From: an uncultured Christensenellaceae bacterium
Lineage (GTDB): Bacteria > Bacillota > Clostridia > Christensenellales > Borkfalkiaceae
Assembly: GCA_910586655.1 (NCBI GenBank)
Contig: CAJUIR010000001.1
Span: 186,001 to 250,000, forward strand
Length of the DNA stretch: 64,000 nucleotides
Direction of reading: 5' to 3'
The notes beneath the pieces are model-generated. The model ran no database searches and was not told the DNA's origin. It was given only the letters and a program-made list of their open reading frames with translations. Position numbers and translations under genes: made by a program. Numbering within the stretch: the first letter of the stretch is position 1; each line of letters opens with the position of its first letter. Below are positions 16,770-24,832 of the stretch, piece after piece.

Positions 16770-18047
16770 TCAGGATACGACGCGAAGGACACTGTCGACT
16801 TTCGCGAATTCCAACGCATTGATTTTGGAAACGGCGTCCCGAATGGCAAGTTCGCGCGATTCGTGCGTAATAAACGTGATGGTAGCCTTATCCCCTTCCA
16901 ACGTTTTTTGCTGCATTTCAACAATAGAGATATTGTTTTTTCCGAAGATATTCGTAATTTTAGCAAGTACCCCCGTTCTGTCCGTCACGGAAAGACGCAG
17001 ATAATAAGCGCTCGTGAAATCGCTGGGGAATTTGACGTCTTTATCGGCGCCCGCTGTATTTTTAAAAGTAGAATAATGGCTCTCGCTATGCGTCGCGGCA
17101 TAGATCACATCGCTTACGATCGCACTGCCCGTAGGAAGCGCGCCTGCGCCCCGTCCATAAAGCATCACGTCGTCCACGGCGTCTCCGTGTAAATAGACGG
17201 CGTTAAAACTGTCGTTGACTGCGGCAAGAGGATGCTCTTTTCTGACAAAAGTCGGATGAACGCGAACTTCGATTCCCGCTTCCGTCTGTTTGCCAATCGC
17301 AAGCAGTTTCAGACAGTAACCGAGTTGCTTCCCGTCGGCAATGGCTTCCTGCGTGATTTGCGTGATCCCTTCACGGAATACTTTCGAAAACGGAACTTTG
17401 GTATGAAACGCGAGCGAAGACAAGATCGAAAGTTTATAAGCCGCGTCATATCCCTCTACGTCCGCCGTGGGATTTGCCTCTGCGTAACCGAGGCGCTGCG
17501 CCTCTTTTAACGCGTCTTCGTAAGACATTCCCTCGTTAGACATTTTGGTCAAGATATAATTGGTGGTTCCGTTGATGATGCCCATCATGGAAGTAATATG
17601 ATTGGCTTGCAGACCGTCGAGCAATGTACGGATAATGGGTACGCCGCCGACGCAACTTGCTTCGAAATAGAGACCTGCATTCTGGCGTTTTGCCGCGCGC
17701 TCCAATTCGTGAGAATATTTGCAGAAAAGTTCTTTATTGGAAGTTACGACCGTTTTTCCGGCATTCAGCGCCGCCAAGACAAATTCGCGCGCCGCATCGA
17801 TTCCGCCGATCACTTCTATTACGATATTGACGTCGGGATTGCTGACGATCTCCGCAATATTCGTCATGATTTTTTCTGCGGGAACGCCAAGCGCCAACGC
17901 GCGTTCGCGGTTCAGTTCCAGCACGCTTTCCACAACGAGATCTACCTCCTGCGTTTTTTGGTAGAATTCTCTGTTTTGGGTCAGGATCTGATATGTCCCT
18001 CCCCCGACCACGCCGAGACCGAGTATTGCAACGCCGACTTTTTTCAT
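16770..18047 (-). CDS. hom: Homoserine dehydrogenase
   Basis: A 425-residue NAD(P)-dependent enzyme converting aspartate semialdehyde to homoserine, the branch to threonine and methionine. The Rossmann motif GLGVVGGGTYQIL opens the protein. The catalytic region includes GIINGTTNYILTKM and EGYDAAYKLSILS. A C-terminal ACT domain (LRLSVTDRTGVLAKI, about 350-425) points to feedback control, usually by threonine. The start overlaps the coaX stop by four bases. Its grouping with pantothenate genes rather than thrB/thrC is unusual. Confidence 0.95.
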   Translation of the reverse strand: MKKVGVAILGLGVVGGGTYQILTQNREFYQKTQEVDLVVESVLELNRERALALGVPAEKIMTNIAEIVSNPDVNIVIEVIGGIDAAREFVLAALNAGKTVVTSNKELFCKYSHELERAAKRQNAGLYFEASCVGGVPIIRTLLDGLQANHITSMMGIINGTTNYILTKMSNEGMSYEDALKEAQRLGYAEANPTADVEGYDAAYKLSILSSLAFHTKVPFSKVFREGITQITQEAIADGKQLGYCLKLLAIGKQTEAGIEVRVHPTFVRKEHPLAAVNDSFNAVYLHGDAVDDVMLYGRGAGALPTGSAIVSDVIYAATHSESHYSTFKNTAGADKDVKFPSDFTSAYYLRLSVTDRTGVLAKITNIFGKNNISIVEMQQKTLEGDKATITFITHESRELAIRDAVSKINALEFAKVDSVLRVVS

Positions 18048-18832
18048 TTTACTTCCTCCGAACTGTTAAGATCATATAAATATTTTAAACCGTATAACGT
18101 CAGTTTTTTATCGATCAAATCGATACACTTGGTTTCTTTTGCGATAATTTCCGAAAATCCTCCGGTTGCTATCGTGAGAACTTCTTTCACTCCCAACTCG
18201 TTTTTGATTTTTTTAACGATATATTCCACCAAACCCGCAAACCCGAAAACGATTCCCGCTTGCATATTCGTCACGGTATTGGTTGCGATCACGCTCTTAG
18301 GCGCTTCGATTTCCACACGCGGAAGTTTTGCCGTTCCGCTGACAAGACTGTCAAGCGAACCGCGGATCCCGGGAGCAATGACGCCGCCGATAAATTCGTA
18401 AGATGAATTTAAAACATTAAATGTCGTTGCCGTGCCGAAATCGATGACAATCATCGGTTTTCCGCAGCCGTATTTTTTGATCGCGGCGACGTTGTTAACG
18501 ATCCTGTCTGCGCCGACTTCGCGCGCATTGTCCGCACGCATCGAAAGCCCTGTCTTCAGCCCGGGAGCAATTTGCTTGGGCGTGATATTCAAATACAGTT
18601 TGAGCATGTGCTCTATCGTATAATCAAGTGAAGGAACCACGGAAGAAAAAATACCGCCGCTGACTTCTTTTACCGAAACGCCGTTGAATTGGAGCATGCT
18701 TACCAATTGCGCTCCGTATTCGTCGGAAGTCTGTTTTAAATCGGTGGCAACCCGAAAAGAAAATTTCAGATTGTCCCCATCGTAAATCGCATATTTGATA
18801 TTGGTATTTCCGATATCGATACAGATGATCAT
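18044..18832 (-). CDS. coaX: Type III pantothenate kinase
   Basis: A 262-residue enzyme phosphorylating pantothenate, the first step of coenzyme A synthesis. The N-terminal phosphate loop DIGNTNIKYAIYD, the GADRIVNNVAA segment and the IDFGTATTFNVL motif are diagnostic for CoaX; this type is not inhibited by CoA. It overlaps both neighbours by four bases (ATGA), the ECF gene upstream and hom downstream, which implies tight translational coupling with vitamin uptake. Confidence 0.95.
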   Translation of the reverse strand: MIICIDIGNTNIKYAIYDGDNLKFSFRVATDLKQTSDEYGAQLVSMLQFNGVSVKEVSGGIFSSVVPSLDYTIEHMLKLYLNITPKQIAPGLKTGLSMRADNAREVGADRIVNNVAAIKKYGCGKPMIVIDFGTATTFNVLNSSYEFIGGVIAPGIRGSLDSLVSGTAKLPRVEIEAPKSVIATNTVTNMQAGIVFGFAGLVEYIVKKIKNELGVKEVLTIATGGFSEIIAKETKCIDLIDKKLTLYGLKYLYDLNSSEEVK

Positions 18833-19545
18833 AATTCCGTTGGTTCTCCGCTTTCCGCCTTGTTTTGAGAATCGGCAATATTCTCAGACTGCTTGTCTTG
18901 ACGGTCGGCTCTCTCTTTTTTCTGTTTTGTTCCGATTTGTTTTTCCACTACGCGCACAATCGTACAAAGCGCAGGCGCAAAGACAAGATTGATCGCAAAC
19001 TCGATAAAAAAGTTATATGTTACAAATACCAAAATAATGATGGAAAAAGCCGAACCGTAACCGAGCCCGAATTCCAATGCAGAATCCTCTACCGCGCCGC
19101 TGATACATAAGCAACCGAGAATAAACAATGCGGTGTTCACAATGGGCGCCGATAATGCGGAAACAAAGCCCGCAACGGTTCCGTTTTTCCGTTTGATCAA
19201 CCGATGCAGCCAGCCGCTTACAACTCCCGCCGCCGTCGTTTTCAGAAGGCATATCAATATAATCATGAACGGCTGCGCTTGAAACAAGTATAAAAAGACA
19301 GGACCTTGTAATCCCGTGACCACCATAATCGAAATGACGATTCCGGAAATCAAACCGAGAATGCCGCCCGCAAACGGTCCGAGCAAAATAGCCCCGATTA
19401 CAATCGGTAAGAGCGAAAAGTTCAGCGACGCACCGCCCGAACCGACGGGAACCGCGCTTCCGAAAAAGAGAAGCACGACTTCCAAAGCCGTTAAAACACC
19501 GAAATACGCAATGTTTTTTGCCGAAAAGAATTTTACTCTTTTCAT
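18829..19545 (-). CDS. ECF transporter S component, probably for pantothenate
   Basis: A 238-residue membrane protein with five to six hydrophobic segments in residues 10-195, including an N-terminal conserved helix (KNIAYFGVLTALEVVL) and GAILLGPFAGGILGLISG as in ECF S components. A charged hydrophilic tail follows (about 200-238). S components bind a vitamin and dock on a shared EcfAA'T energizing module, which is not in this window. Overlap with coaX makes pantothenate the best guess (PanT-like), but the substrate is inference. The ATG follows GGAGGTAACTGAAT. An attenuator-like leader and palindromic promoter precede it. Confidence 0.75.
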   Translation of the reverse strand: MKRVKFFSAKNIAYFGVLTALEVVLLFFGSAVPVGSGGASLNFSLLPIVIGAILLGPFAGGILGLISGIVISIMVVTGLQGPVFLYLFQAQPFMIILICLLKTTAAGVVSGWLHRLIKRKNGTVAGFVSALSAPIVNTALFILGCLCISGAVEDSALEFGLGYGSAFSIIILVFVTYNFFIEFAINLVFAPALCTIVRVVEKQIGTKQKKERADRQDKQSENIADSQNKAESGEPTEL

Positions 19546-19585
19546 ATTCAGTTACCTCCATCGGATTTGCTTTGCAATATCCGTG

Positions 19586-19660
19586 AAAAAAAATAGATTA
19601 GACTGCGCCGAAGCGGATAAAACCGTTTCCGTATTTTTCCGCCGTAAGACGTAAGTCTAT
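19586..19660 (-). promoter_or_regulatory. Unassigned structured leader (candidate attenuator/riboswitch) of panT-coaX-hom
   Basis: The transcript should start near 19660 and at once form TAGACT (19654-19659) paired with AGTCTA (19599-19604). This encloses a long hairpin with GCGGA/TCCGC and A/T-rich upper stem around a CGGAAACGG-type loop. A run of eight U follows (19586-19593) about 50 bases before the start codon. I do not recognise the THF, TPP, preQ1, FMN or other common class. See findings. Confidence 0.45.
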
Positions 19661-19665
19661 GTTTT

Positions 19666-19694
19666 ATTATAACAAAACCGTTTTGTTTTGGCAA
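19666..19694 (-). promoter_or_regulatory. Promoter with palindromic operator, panT-coaX-hom
   Basis: TTGCCA (19689-19694) and TATAAT (19666-19671), 17-base spacer. The spacer is almost exactly a perfect 8-1-8 inverted repeat, AACAAAAC-C-GTTTTGTT (19671-19687), which is a likely repressor site. Confidence 0.7.
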
Positions 19695-19807
19695 CTAAAT
19701 GAGGAACCTTTTTCCCATGCGGTGACATAATATTTAATATAAAACCGCAGAACGATTAGGCAGTTCCCTTTCAATACATACTCTGCGGCGATTAAGGAGG
19801 AAAAACT

Positions 19808-20011
19808 ATGAATTGCAACAGCAACAGTTGTCTTTGGATTCTCATTATCCTGCTCATTCTCGGATCGAACGTACTCTCTTGCAACACGTTTACGGGTTGT
19901 GGCTGGCCTTTTCTCTTGGCTCTTGCTTACTGCTTCGGGAAAAACGGTACGTTGACTTCTCTTATGAATAGAATCGGCGGATGCGGTTGTGGCTGCGGCT
20001 GCAACGGCTGA
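19808..20011 (+). CDS. Small Cys/Gly-rich membrane protein (HCB-like)
   Basis: A 67-residue protein with a very strong ribosome-binding site (AAGGAGG seven bases before ATG). MNCNSNSC is followed by a hydrophobic helix (about 8-24), a second hydrophobic patch (PFLLALAYCF, about 34-43) and a C-terminal GGCGCGCGCNG. Eleven of the residues are cysteine. It resembles short clostridial proteins annotated as chorion-class high-cysteine HCB proteins; no function is known. Its leader contains CCGCAGA/TCTGCGG (19745-19751 with 19782-19788). It is divergent from the panT operon and ends at a strong terminator. Confidence 0.7.
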   Translation: MNCNSNSCLWILIILLILGSNVLSCNTFTGCGWPFLLALAYCFGKNGTLTSLMNRIGGCGCGCGCNG

Positions 20012-20070
20012 GTCCAACGCAAGTTTGAATCCGATTCCGTAGAGTTTTCGGACTGAAAATCCGAAAAAAA

Positions 20071-20107
20071 TATACCGTCCGCGACTAAAAATCGCGGACG
20101 GTTACTT
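20071..20107. terminator. Bidirectional terminator between HCB-like gene and Nudix gene
   Basis: An 11-base stem (ACCGTCCGCGA at 20074-20084 with its complement at 20092-20102) flanked by T-rich sequence on both strands. A second hairpin, TTTTCGGA/TCCGAAAA, precedes it. Confidence 0.85.
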
Positions 20108-20108
20108 T

Positions 20109-20642
20109 TTATTGAATTCTATTTCTGAAATAAAACAGTGCCGCTACCGTCTTCGCATCGCGGATCTCTCCGCGGTCGATCATACCGTACGCCTGCGAAA
20201 GCGGGATCAATTCCACGTTCAGAAATTCTCCTTCATCCAAATGCTCTTTTCCCTGACGGATCCCTTCCGCTTTGTAGATATAAATTTTTTCATCCGTGTA
20301 CCCCGGCGAGGGATAGAGCGTAAACAGATGATTCATCTTCTCCGCAAGCAAACCGGTTTCTTCAGACAATTCGCGGATTGCTGCCTTTACGGGATCTTCC
20401 CCTTTTTCCAATTTCCCGGCAGGAATTTCGTATATTTCTTCCCCGTAAGCATATCGGTATTGTTTTACAAGCGCAACCTTTTCTTCCACAATACAAAGAA
20501 CTGCCGCACCGCCGGAATGTTCGACGATTTCCCTTTGACAGGGATTTCCGTCGGGCAACAGCGCGTCGTCACAGCGCAGATTAAGTATTTTTCCGCGATA
20601 AATATAATTTTTTCGAACGGTTTTTTCTTTCAATTCCATCAT
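20109..20642 (-). CDS. ADP-ribose pyrophosphatase-type Nudix hydrolase
   Basis: A 177-residue NudF-like enzyme. The Nudix box spans residues 76-98 with the REXXEE core as RELSEETG. The downstream SPGYTDEKIYIY matches the ADP-ribose pyrophosphatase subgroup. It should split ADP-ribose to AMP and ribose-5-phosphate in the cytoplasm. It follows the unknown 238-residue gene by seven bases without a clear ribosome-binding site, so the two are likely co-transcribed. Confidence 0.88.
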   Translation of the reverse strand: MMELKEKTVRKNYIYRGKILNLRCDDALLPDGNPCQREIVEHSGGAAVLCIVEEKVALVKQYRYAYGEEIYEIPAGKLEKGEDPVKAAIRELSEETGLLAEKMNHLFTLYPSPGYTDEKIYIYKAEGIRQGKEHLDEGEFLNVELIPLSQAYGMIDRGEIRDAKTVAALFYFRNRIQ

Positions 20643-20649
20643 AAAAAAA

Positions 20650-21366
20650 TTATAATTCGTCGGAGAGCGTAAATAACTCGCCGCTTACGCTGTCCTCCGC
20701 ATTGATATAACGCAAAAAGTAGCGGTAACCCGAAAGGATCGCACATATTTCATTGACGTCTTTCCGTCCCACAGCAGCCGAAAGTTCGTCCAGAATGACC
20801 TCGGAAGCCGTGCGTTCTTCGCTGAGCAGCGGAATTGCGGCGATCCGCGCACGCTCTACCGTCACGCGCTCGGCAAGCAATTCCAACACTGCATCCTGCC
20901 GCTTGCCGATCATTTCGAGTTGTCCTTTCTTTCCGTAGTCGGGAAAACAGGAACGAACAATATCCCGAAAAGGACGGATCATGCGTTCGGTAAACGCGGA
21001 AAAACTTGCGGTATAACTGCCGTCGCTGTAAAAATACCGCAACAGGAAATCGTTCAGTTTCAACGCGCCCGCATCGAGTTCCACAAATAAGCAAAATACA
21101 AAAGCAAGAATTTCCTTTCGGTCGGAAGGCAAATAGGCGATCCCGTGCTGTGCGCCCTGTTCCGCAGGATATTTGAGATAGGCTCTCTTTGCAGCGGGAA
21201 AATCGAACCCTTCGGTTGCAGTTTGAAACAGATCTCTCAATTCTCCGCTTTTGGAAACCGCCTTTAACGCCTCTGCAATATTGGTATCTGCCAGCATGTA
21301 GGTTCCGCCGATCAATTCGTCGCATGCGTCGATAAACTGCTGTATTTTTGTGTATCTCATATCCAT
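20650..21366 (-). CDS. Conserved-looking protein of unknown function
   Basis: I do not recognise this 238-residue protein. It has no signal peptide or membrane segment, is mixed alpha-helical in character, and contains a helix-rich stretch KRQDAVLELLAERVTVERARIA near residues 154-175. It has a clear promoter at 21408-21436 and a GAGGGG ribosome-binding site ten bases from the ATG, so it is a real gene. It is first in a unit with the Nudix hydrolase and divergent from the penicillin-binding protein. Confidence 0.6.
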   Translation of the reverse strand: MDMRYTKIQQFIDACDELIGGTYMLADTNIAEALKAVSKSGELRDLFQTATEGFDFPAAKRAYLKYPAEQGAQHGIAYLPSDRKEILAFVFCLFVELDAGALKLNDFLLRYFYSDGSYTASFSAFTERMIRPFRDIVRSCFPDYGKKGQLEMIGKRQDAVLELLAERVTVERARIAAIPLLSEERTASEVILDELSAAVGRKDVNEICAILSGYRYFLRYINAEDSVSGELFTLSDEL

Positions 21367-21407
21367 GATATTTTTATCCCCTCTGCGGATTGGTTTGCCT
21401 GATTAAG

Positions 21408-21436
21408 ATTATAACATAAATCCGATATGATTTCAA
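21408..21436 (-). promoter_or_regulatory. Promoter of the 238-residue unknown gene
   Basis: TTGAAA (21431-21436) and TATAAT (21408-21413), 17-base spacer. Confidence 0.7.
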
Positions 21437-21490
21437 CAAAACAGTGTCATAATCCGAAATTTTTTCTGAGAACTACCTATACTATTGGCA

Positions 21491-23668
21491 ATGAAACTCG
21501 CAGTAAAAATTACACTCGTCATTCTCGGAATCGTTGCTACGTTATTATTGGCAGCCATTGCGTTTTACTTCGGCGTCACGCGCGGCGTACGCTTAGACGC
21601 AGACAAACTGACTTTGGATAAAACCTGTATCCGCGTATACGACCGAAACGGAAATCAGGTGGAAAGCGCTTCGCATACGGACATCGATTTTTCCTCATTT
21701 CCGTCCTATTTGCCCAACGCGTTTGTAGCCGTAGAAGATAAAACCTTTTATTCCCACCGCGGTTTCAACTATAAACGTATCGTAAAAGCGGCAATGAAAA
21801 ATATTGCGACCTTTTCTTTCCGTGAAGGCGCTTCGACGATTTCACAGCAACTGATTAAGAATACGCACCTTTCAAGCGAAAAAACGCTGACCAGAAAATT
21901 AAAAGAATACAAACTGACGCGCATGCTTGAAAAGCGCTATTCCAAAGAAGAAATCATGGAACTGTATCTCAATTCCATCTATTTCGGGCACAGCGCGTTC
22001 GGAATCGGCGATGCCGCCCGTTACTATTTCGATAAAAACGTAGAAGATCTTTCTCCCGCGGAATGCGCCATGCTTGCCGCGCTCATCAAGTCGCCAAACC
22101 GATATTCTCCGTTCCGCAATCCGGAAAAGTGTCTTGCGAGGAGAAATCAGGTTCTGAAACTGATGCGCGAACAAAATTATCTTACCGACGAGCAGTATGC
22201 GGAAGCAATGAACACGCCATTGCCCGAATCGGCGACGGAAACTTCGGAAAACGCATATCTGTCCCGCGTTTACGAAGAATTAACGGAATTATTTCCCGAT
22301 GCGAAATCCGGCGGATTCGGTTCCATGAAAATCTATACCTTTTACGATCCCGAACTGCAACAAGAACTTCAACGGACCCAAACGGATTCCGACGTTTCCA
22401 TTTTGATCCGCGACAATAATACGCAAGGGATCAAAGCATTGCATTCGACGGTCGGAATGTTAAAACGTTTACCTGCTTCGACCATCAAACCTTTGCTCGT
22501 TTATGCCCCCGCAATAGAAGATAATTTTATTTCCCCTTTGACTCCCTTACTCGACGAAAAAACAAACTTCGGCGGTTACAGCCCTGACGATTACAACGGC
22601 GCGTCGGGAACTTATATGAGCGCACGCTATGCGCTCTCGCGCAGCGTCAATATCCCCGCGGTAAAAATTTTAAATGAAATCGGCATTGATCGCGCGGCAA
22701 AATATATGGCAAAGATGAATATGAAAATCGAAGAAGACGACCGTTCTCTTGCCTTAGCCCTCGGCGGAATGAAAGAAGGATTTACGCTCTCGCAACTTGC
22801 AGACGGATATGCGACGTTTGCAAATAACGGGATATTTTGTGCTTCCTCTACAATCGCGCGGATCGAAAACGGGAAAGGAAAGACAATCTATTCGTTCCGT
22901 CCCGAACACAAAAAAGTATTTTCGGAAGACGTCAGTTTTTTAATGAACGATATGTTAATGACGACCGCCCGAGAAGGCACCGCGAGAAAACTGAAAAACC
23001 TGCCCTATCCCGTCTGTGCAAAAACCGGCACGGCGGAAGCGGCGGAAAAAAATACCGATGCGTACACCTTATCCTATACAAAGGACGATACCGTGGCGGT
23101 TTGGCTTGGCAACCGCGATAATTCGCCCATTCAGGCAACGGGCGGCGGACAGCCTGCAAATATTGCGCTGAAAGTTTACGAAACGCTTTACAAAAATACT
23201 CTGCCCACCCCTTTTCCGACCGACTGTAACGGAGTCTTGGAACTGAATTACGACAAGGAAGAATACGAAACCAACCACAGGATTTTACTTGCCGATGCCG
23301 CCGCGCCCGCAATGACAAGCGGGAAAGAACTTTTTCGCAGCAATGCCGTTCCCAAACAGAAAAGCAGTCGGTTTTCCCATCCAACCATCCAAAAGCCGCA
23401 GATTTCCGTCAAAAACGGTACCGTACAAATAGTATTATGTCAGACAAAATACTATGATTATATTGTAAAACGGGAAAACGAAGGAAAAATCACTACAATT
23501 TACCAAGGAAACTATCAACAAACGATCTGCGACAACTCGGTACGCAGCGGAGAAACATACGTCTATACCGTGATCCCCGTGTATCAAAAAACGGAAGGCG
23601 CGCCCGTTACGCTGCCTCCCGTTCACATTCAATTGCAAACAGATCTTCCCGACCGTTGGTGGGAATAA
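21491..23668 (+). CDS. Class A penicillin-binding protein (GT51 plus transpeptidase)
   Basis: A bifunctional peptidoglycan synthase of about 725 residues. A short cytoplasmic N-terminus and one membrane anchor (about 4-28) precede the GT51 glycosyltransferase domain, with the catalytic glutamate in VAVEDKTFYSHRG and STISQQLIKNTHL. The transpeptidase domain has the serine motif STIKP, SVN, and KTGTAEA. A C-terminal beta-rich, fibronectin-like segment ends the protein. A TTG at 21485 is in frame, but the ATG at 21491 is preferred; neither has a strong ribosome-binding site. It polymerizes and cross-links cell wall outside the membrane and converges on thiI with a ten-base gap. Confidence 0.92.
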   Translation: MKLAVKITLVILGIVATLLLAAIAFYFGVTRGVRLDADKLTLDKTCIRVYDRNGNQVESASHTDIDFSSFPSYLPNAFVAVEDKTFYSHRGFNYKRIVKAAMKNIATFSFREGASTISQQLIKNTHLSSEKTLTRKLKEYKLTRMLEKRYSKEEIMELYLNSIYFGHSAFGIGDAARYYFDKNVEDLSPAECAMLAALIKSPNRYSPFRNPEKCLARRNQVLKLMREQNYLTDEQYAEAMNTPLPESATETSENAYLSRVYEELTELFPDAKSGGFGSMKIYTFYDPELQQELQRTQTDSDVSILIRDNNTQGIKALHSTVGMLKRLPASTIKPLLVYAPAIEDNFISPLTPLLDEKTNFGGYSPDDYNGASGTYMSARYALSRSVNIPAVKILNEIGIDRAAKYMAKMNMKIEEDDRSLALALGGMKEGFTLSQLADGYATFANNGIFCASSTIARIENGKGKTIYSFRPEHKKVFSEDVSFLMNDMLMTTAREGTARKLKNLPYPVCAKTGTAEAAEKNTDAYTLSYTKDDTVAVWLGNRDNSPIQATGGGQPANIALKVYETLYKNTLPTPFPTDCNGVLELNYDKEEYETNHRILLADAAAPAMTSGKELFRSNAVPKQKSSRFSHPTIQKPQISVKNGTVQIVLCQTKYYDYIVKRENEGKITTIYQGNYQQTICDNSVRSGETYVYTVIPVYQKTEGAPVTLPPVHIQLQTDLPDRWWE

Positions 23669-23678
23669 AATATTAAAA

Positions 23679-24830
23679 TCAAATACGAATTTCTTCCAAT
23701 GTTTCGAGCGCTTCCGCAATCAAATTCTCTACATCTAATTTCTTTTCTTCTTCCTCGATAAACGAAAGTTTTGGTTTGATAGCGGGAAACTCGGGCAGAA
23801 ATACCGTACAGCAATCTTCAAAGGGCAGTACGGAAGTCTCGTACGTTCCGATTTTTTTCGCACGTTCGATAATTTCGTTTTTATCGAATCCGACCAGCGG
23901 ACGAAGTACGGGAAGCGTCACGACCGCCCCCGAAGAAGTCATCCCCTCGATCGTCTGGCTGGCAACCTGACCGAGGCTCTCACCTGTAATCAAACACTTT
24001 GCCTCTTTCCTTTGCGCAAACCGCTCTGCGATCCGAAACATAAACCGGCGCAACAGCGTTACGTTTAATTCCGCGGCGCATTTCGCATGAATTTCTTCCT
24101 GAATTCTCGTTACGCTTATCGTATATAGTTTATCGGTCAACGCATAACGGGACAGTAACCGCGCCAGATCGATCACTTTATCTTTCGCTTGTTCGTTGGT
24201 ATACGGATAACTATGAAAATGAAGATATTCGACGTTCATTCCCCGTTTTGCCATCATATACCCTGCAACGGGAGAATCAATTCCGCCCGAAATCAAAAGA
24301 AGCCCCTTCCCCGAAGTTCCTACGGGCATACCTCCCGCCCCTTCGAAAAATTGACCGAAAACCAACGCAGTTCCGTTTTCCCGAACGTCGATATACACAC
24401 AGCCCTGCGGCGTATGTACGTCCACTTTTAAAGCAGAATATTCCTCCAAAAGCCTTCCGCCGATCTTCGCGTTGATTTCCATTGAAGTCAGCGGATACCG
24501 CTTGTCCGCACGGTGGGTATCCACTTTAAACGTTCCGCTCTGCGGCGAAACGGTCTTTGCCGCGTCATAAATCTCATCTAAGGTATTCGAAACCGAATAT
24601 CCGAGCGAATAGGAATGAACGCCGAACACGCCGGATATACGCGAAAGGATCTCGTCGGTTTGATTATCATCAAAATCAGCAACGAGATAACGGCCGCTGA
24701 TGCGGTGAAGTTCATGACGGATCCCTTTGAGAGAACGCTCCAAATTGACGGAAAAGACGCGTTCGAAATATCCGCGGTTTTTCCCCTTTAAATGAATTTC
24801 CGCATAGCGGATAATAACAACTTTTTCCAA
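23679..24830 (-). CDS. thiI: tRNA 4-thiouridine synthetase ThiI
   Basis: This enzyme adenylates and thiolates U8 of tRNA, and in some species supplies sulfur for thiamine. A THUMP domain is at the N-terminus, and the PP-loop SGGIDSPVAG is clear. There is no C-terminal rhodanese domain, so it is the short type. The open frame extends 30 codons into the upstream gene, but family alignment (EKVVIIRYAEIHLKGKN) and GAGAGG favour a TTG start at 24830, giving 383 residues. It follows the cysteine desulfurase directly; that pairing is the expected sulfur donor. Confidence 0.92.
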   Translation of the reverse strand: MEKVVIIRYAEIHLKGKNRGYFERVFSVNLERSLKGIRHELHRISGRYLVADFDDNQTDEILSRISGVFGVHSYSLGYSVSNTLDEIYDAAKTVSPQSGTFKVDTHRADKRYPLTSMEINAKIGGRLLEEYSALKVDVHTPQGCVYIDVRENGTALVFGQFFEGAGGMPVGTSGKGLLLISGGIDSPVAGYMMAKRGMNVEYLHFHSYPYTNEQAKDKVIDLARLLSRYALTDKLYTISVTRIQEEIHAKCAAELNVTLLRRFMFRIAERFAQRKEAKCLITGESLGQVASQTIEGMTSSGAVVTLPVLRPLVGFDKNEIIERAKKIGTYETSVLPFEDCCTVFLPEFPAIKPKLSFIEEEEKKLDVENLIAEALETLEEIRI

Positions 24831-24832
24831 AG

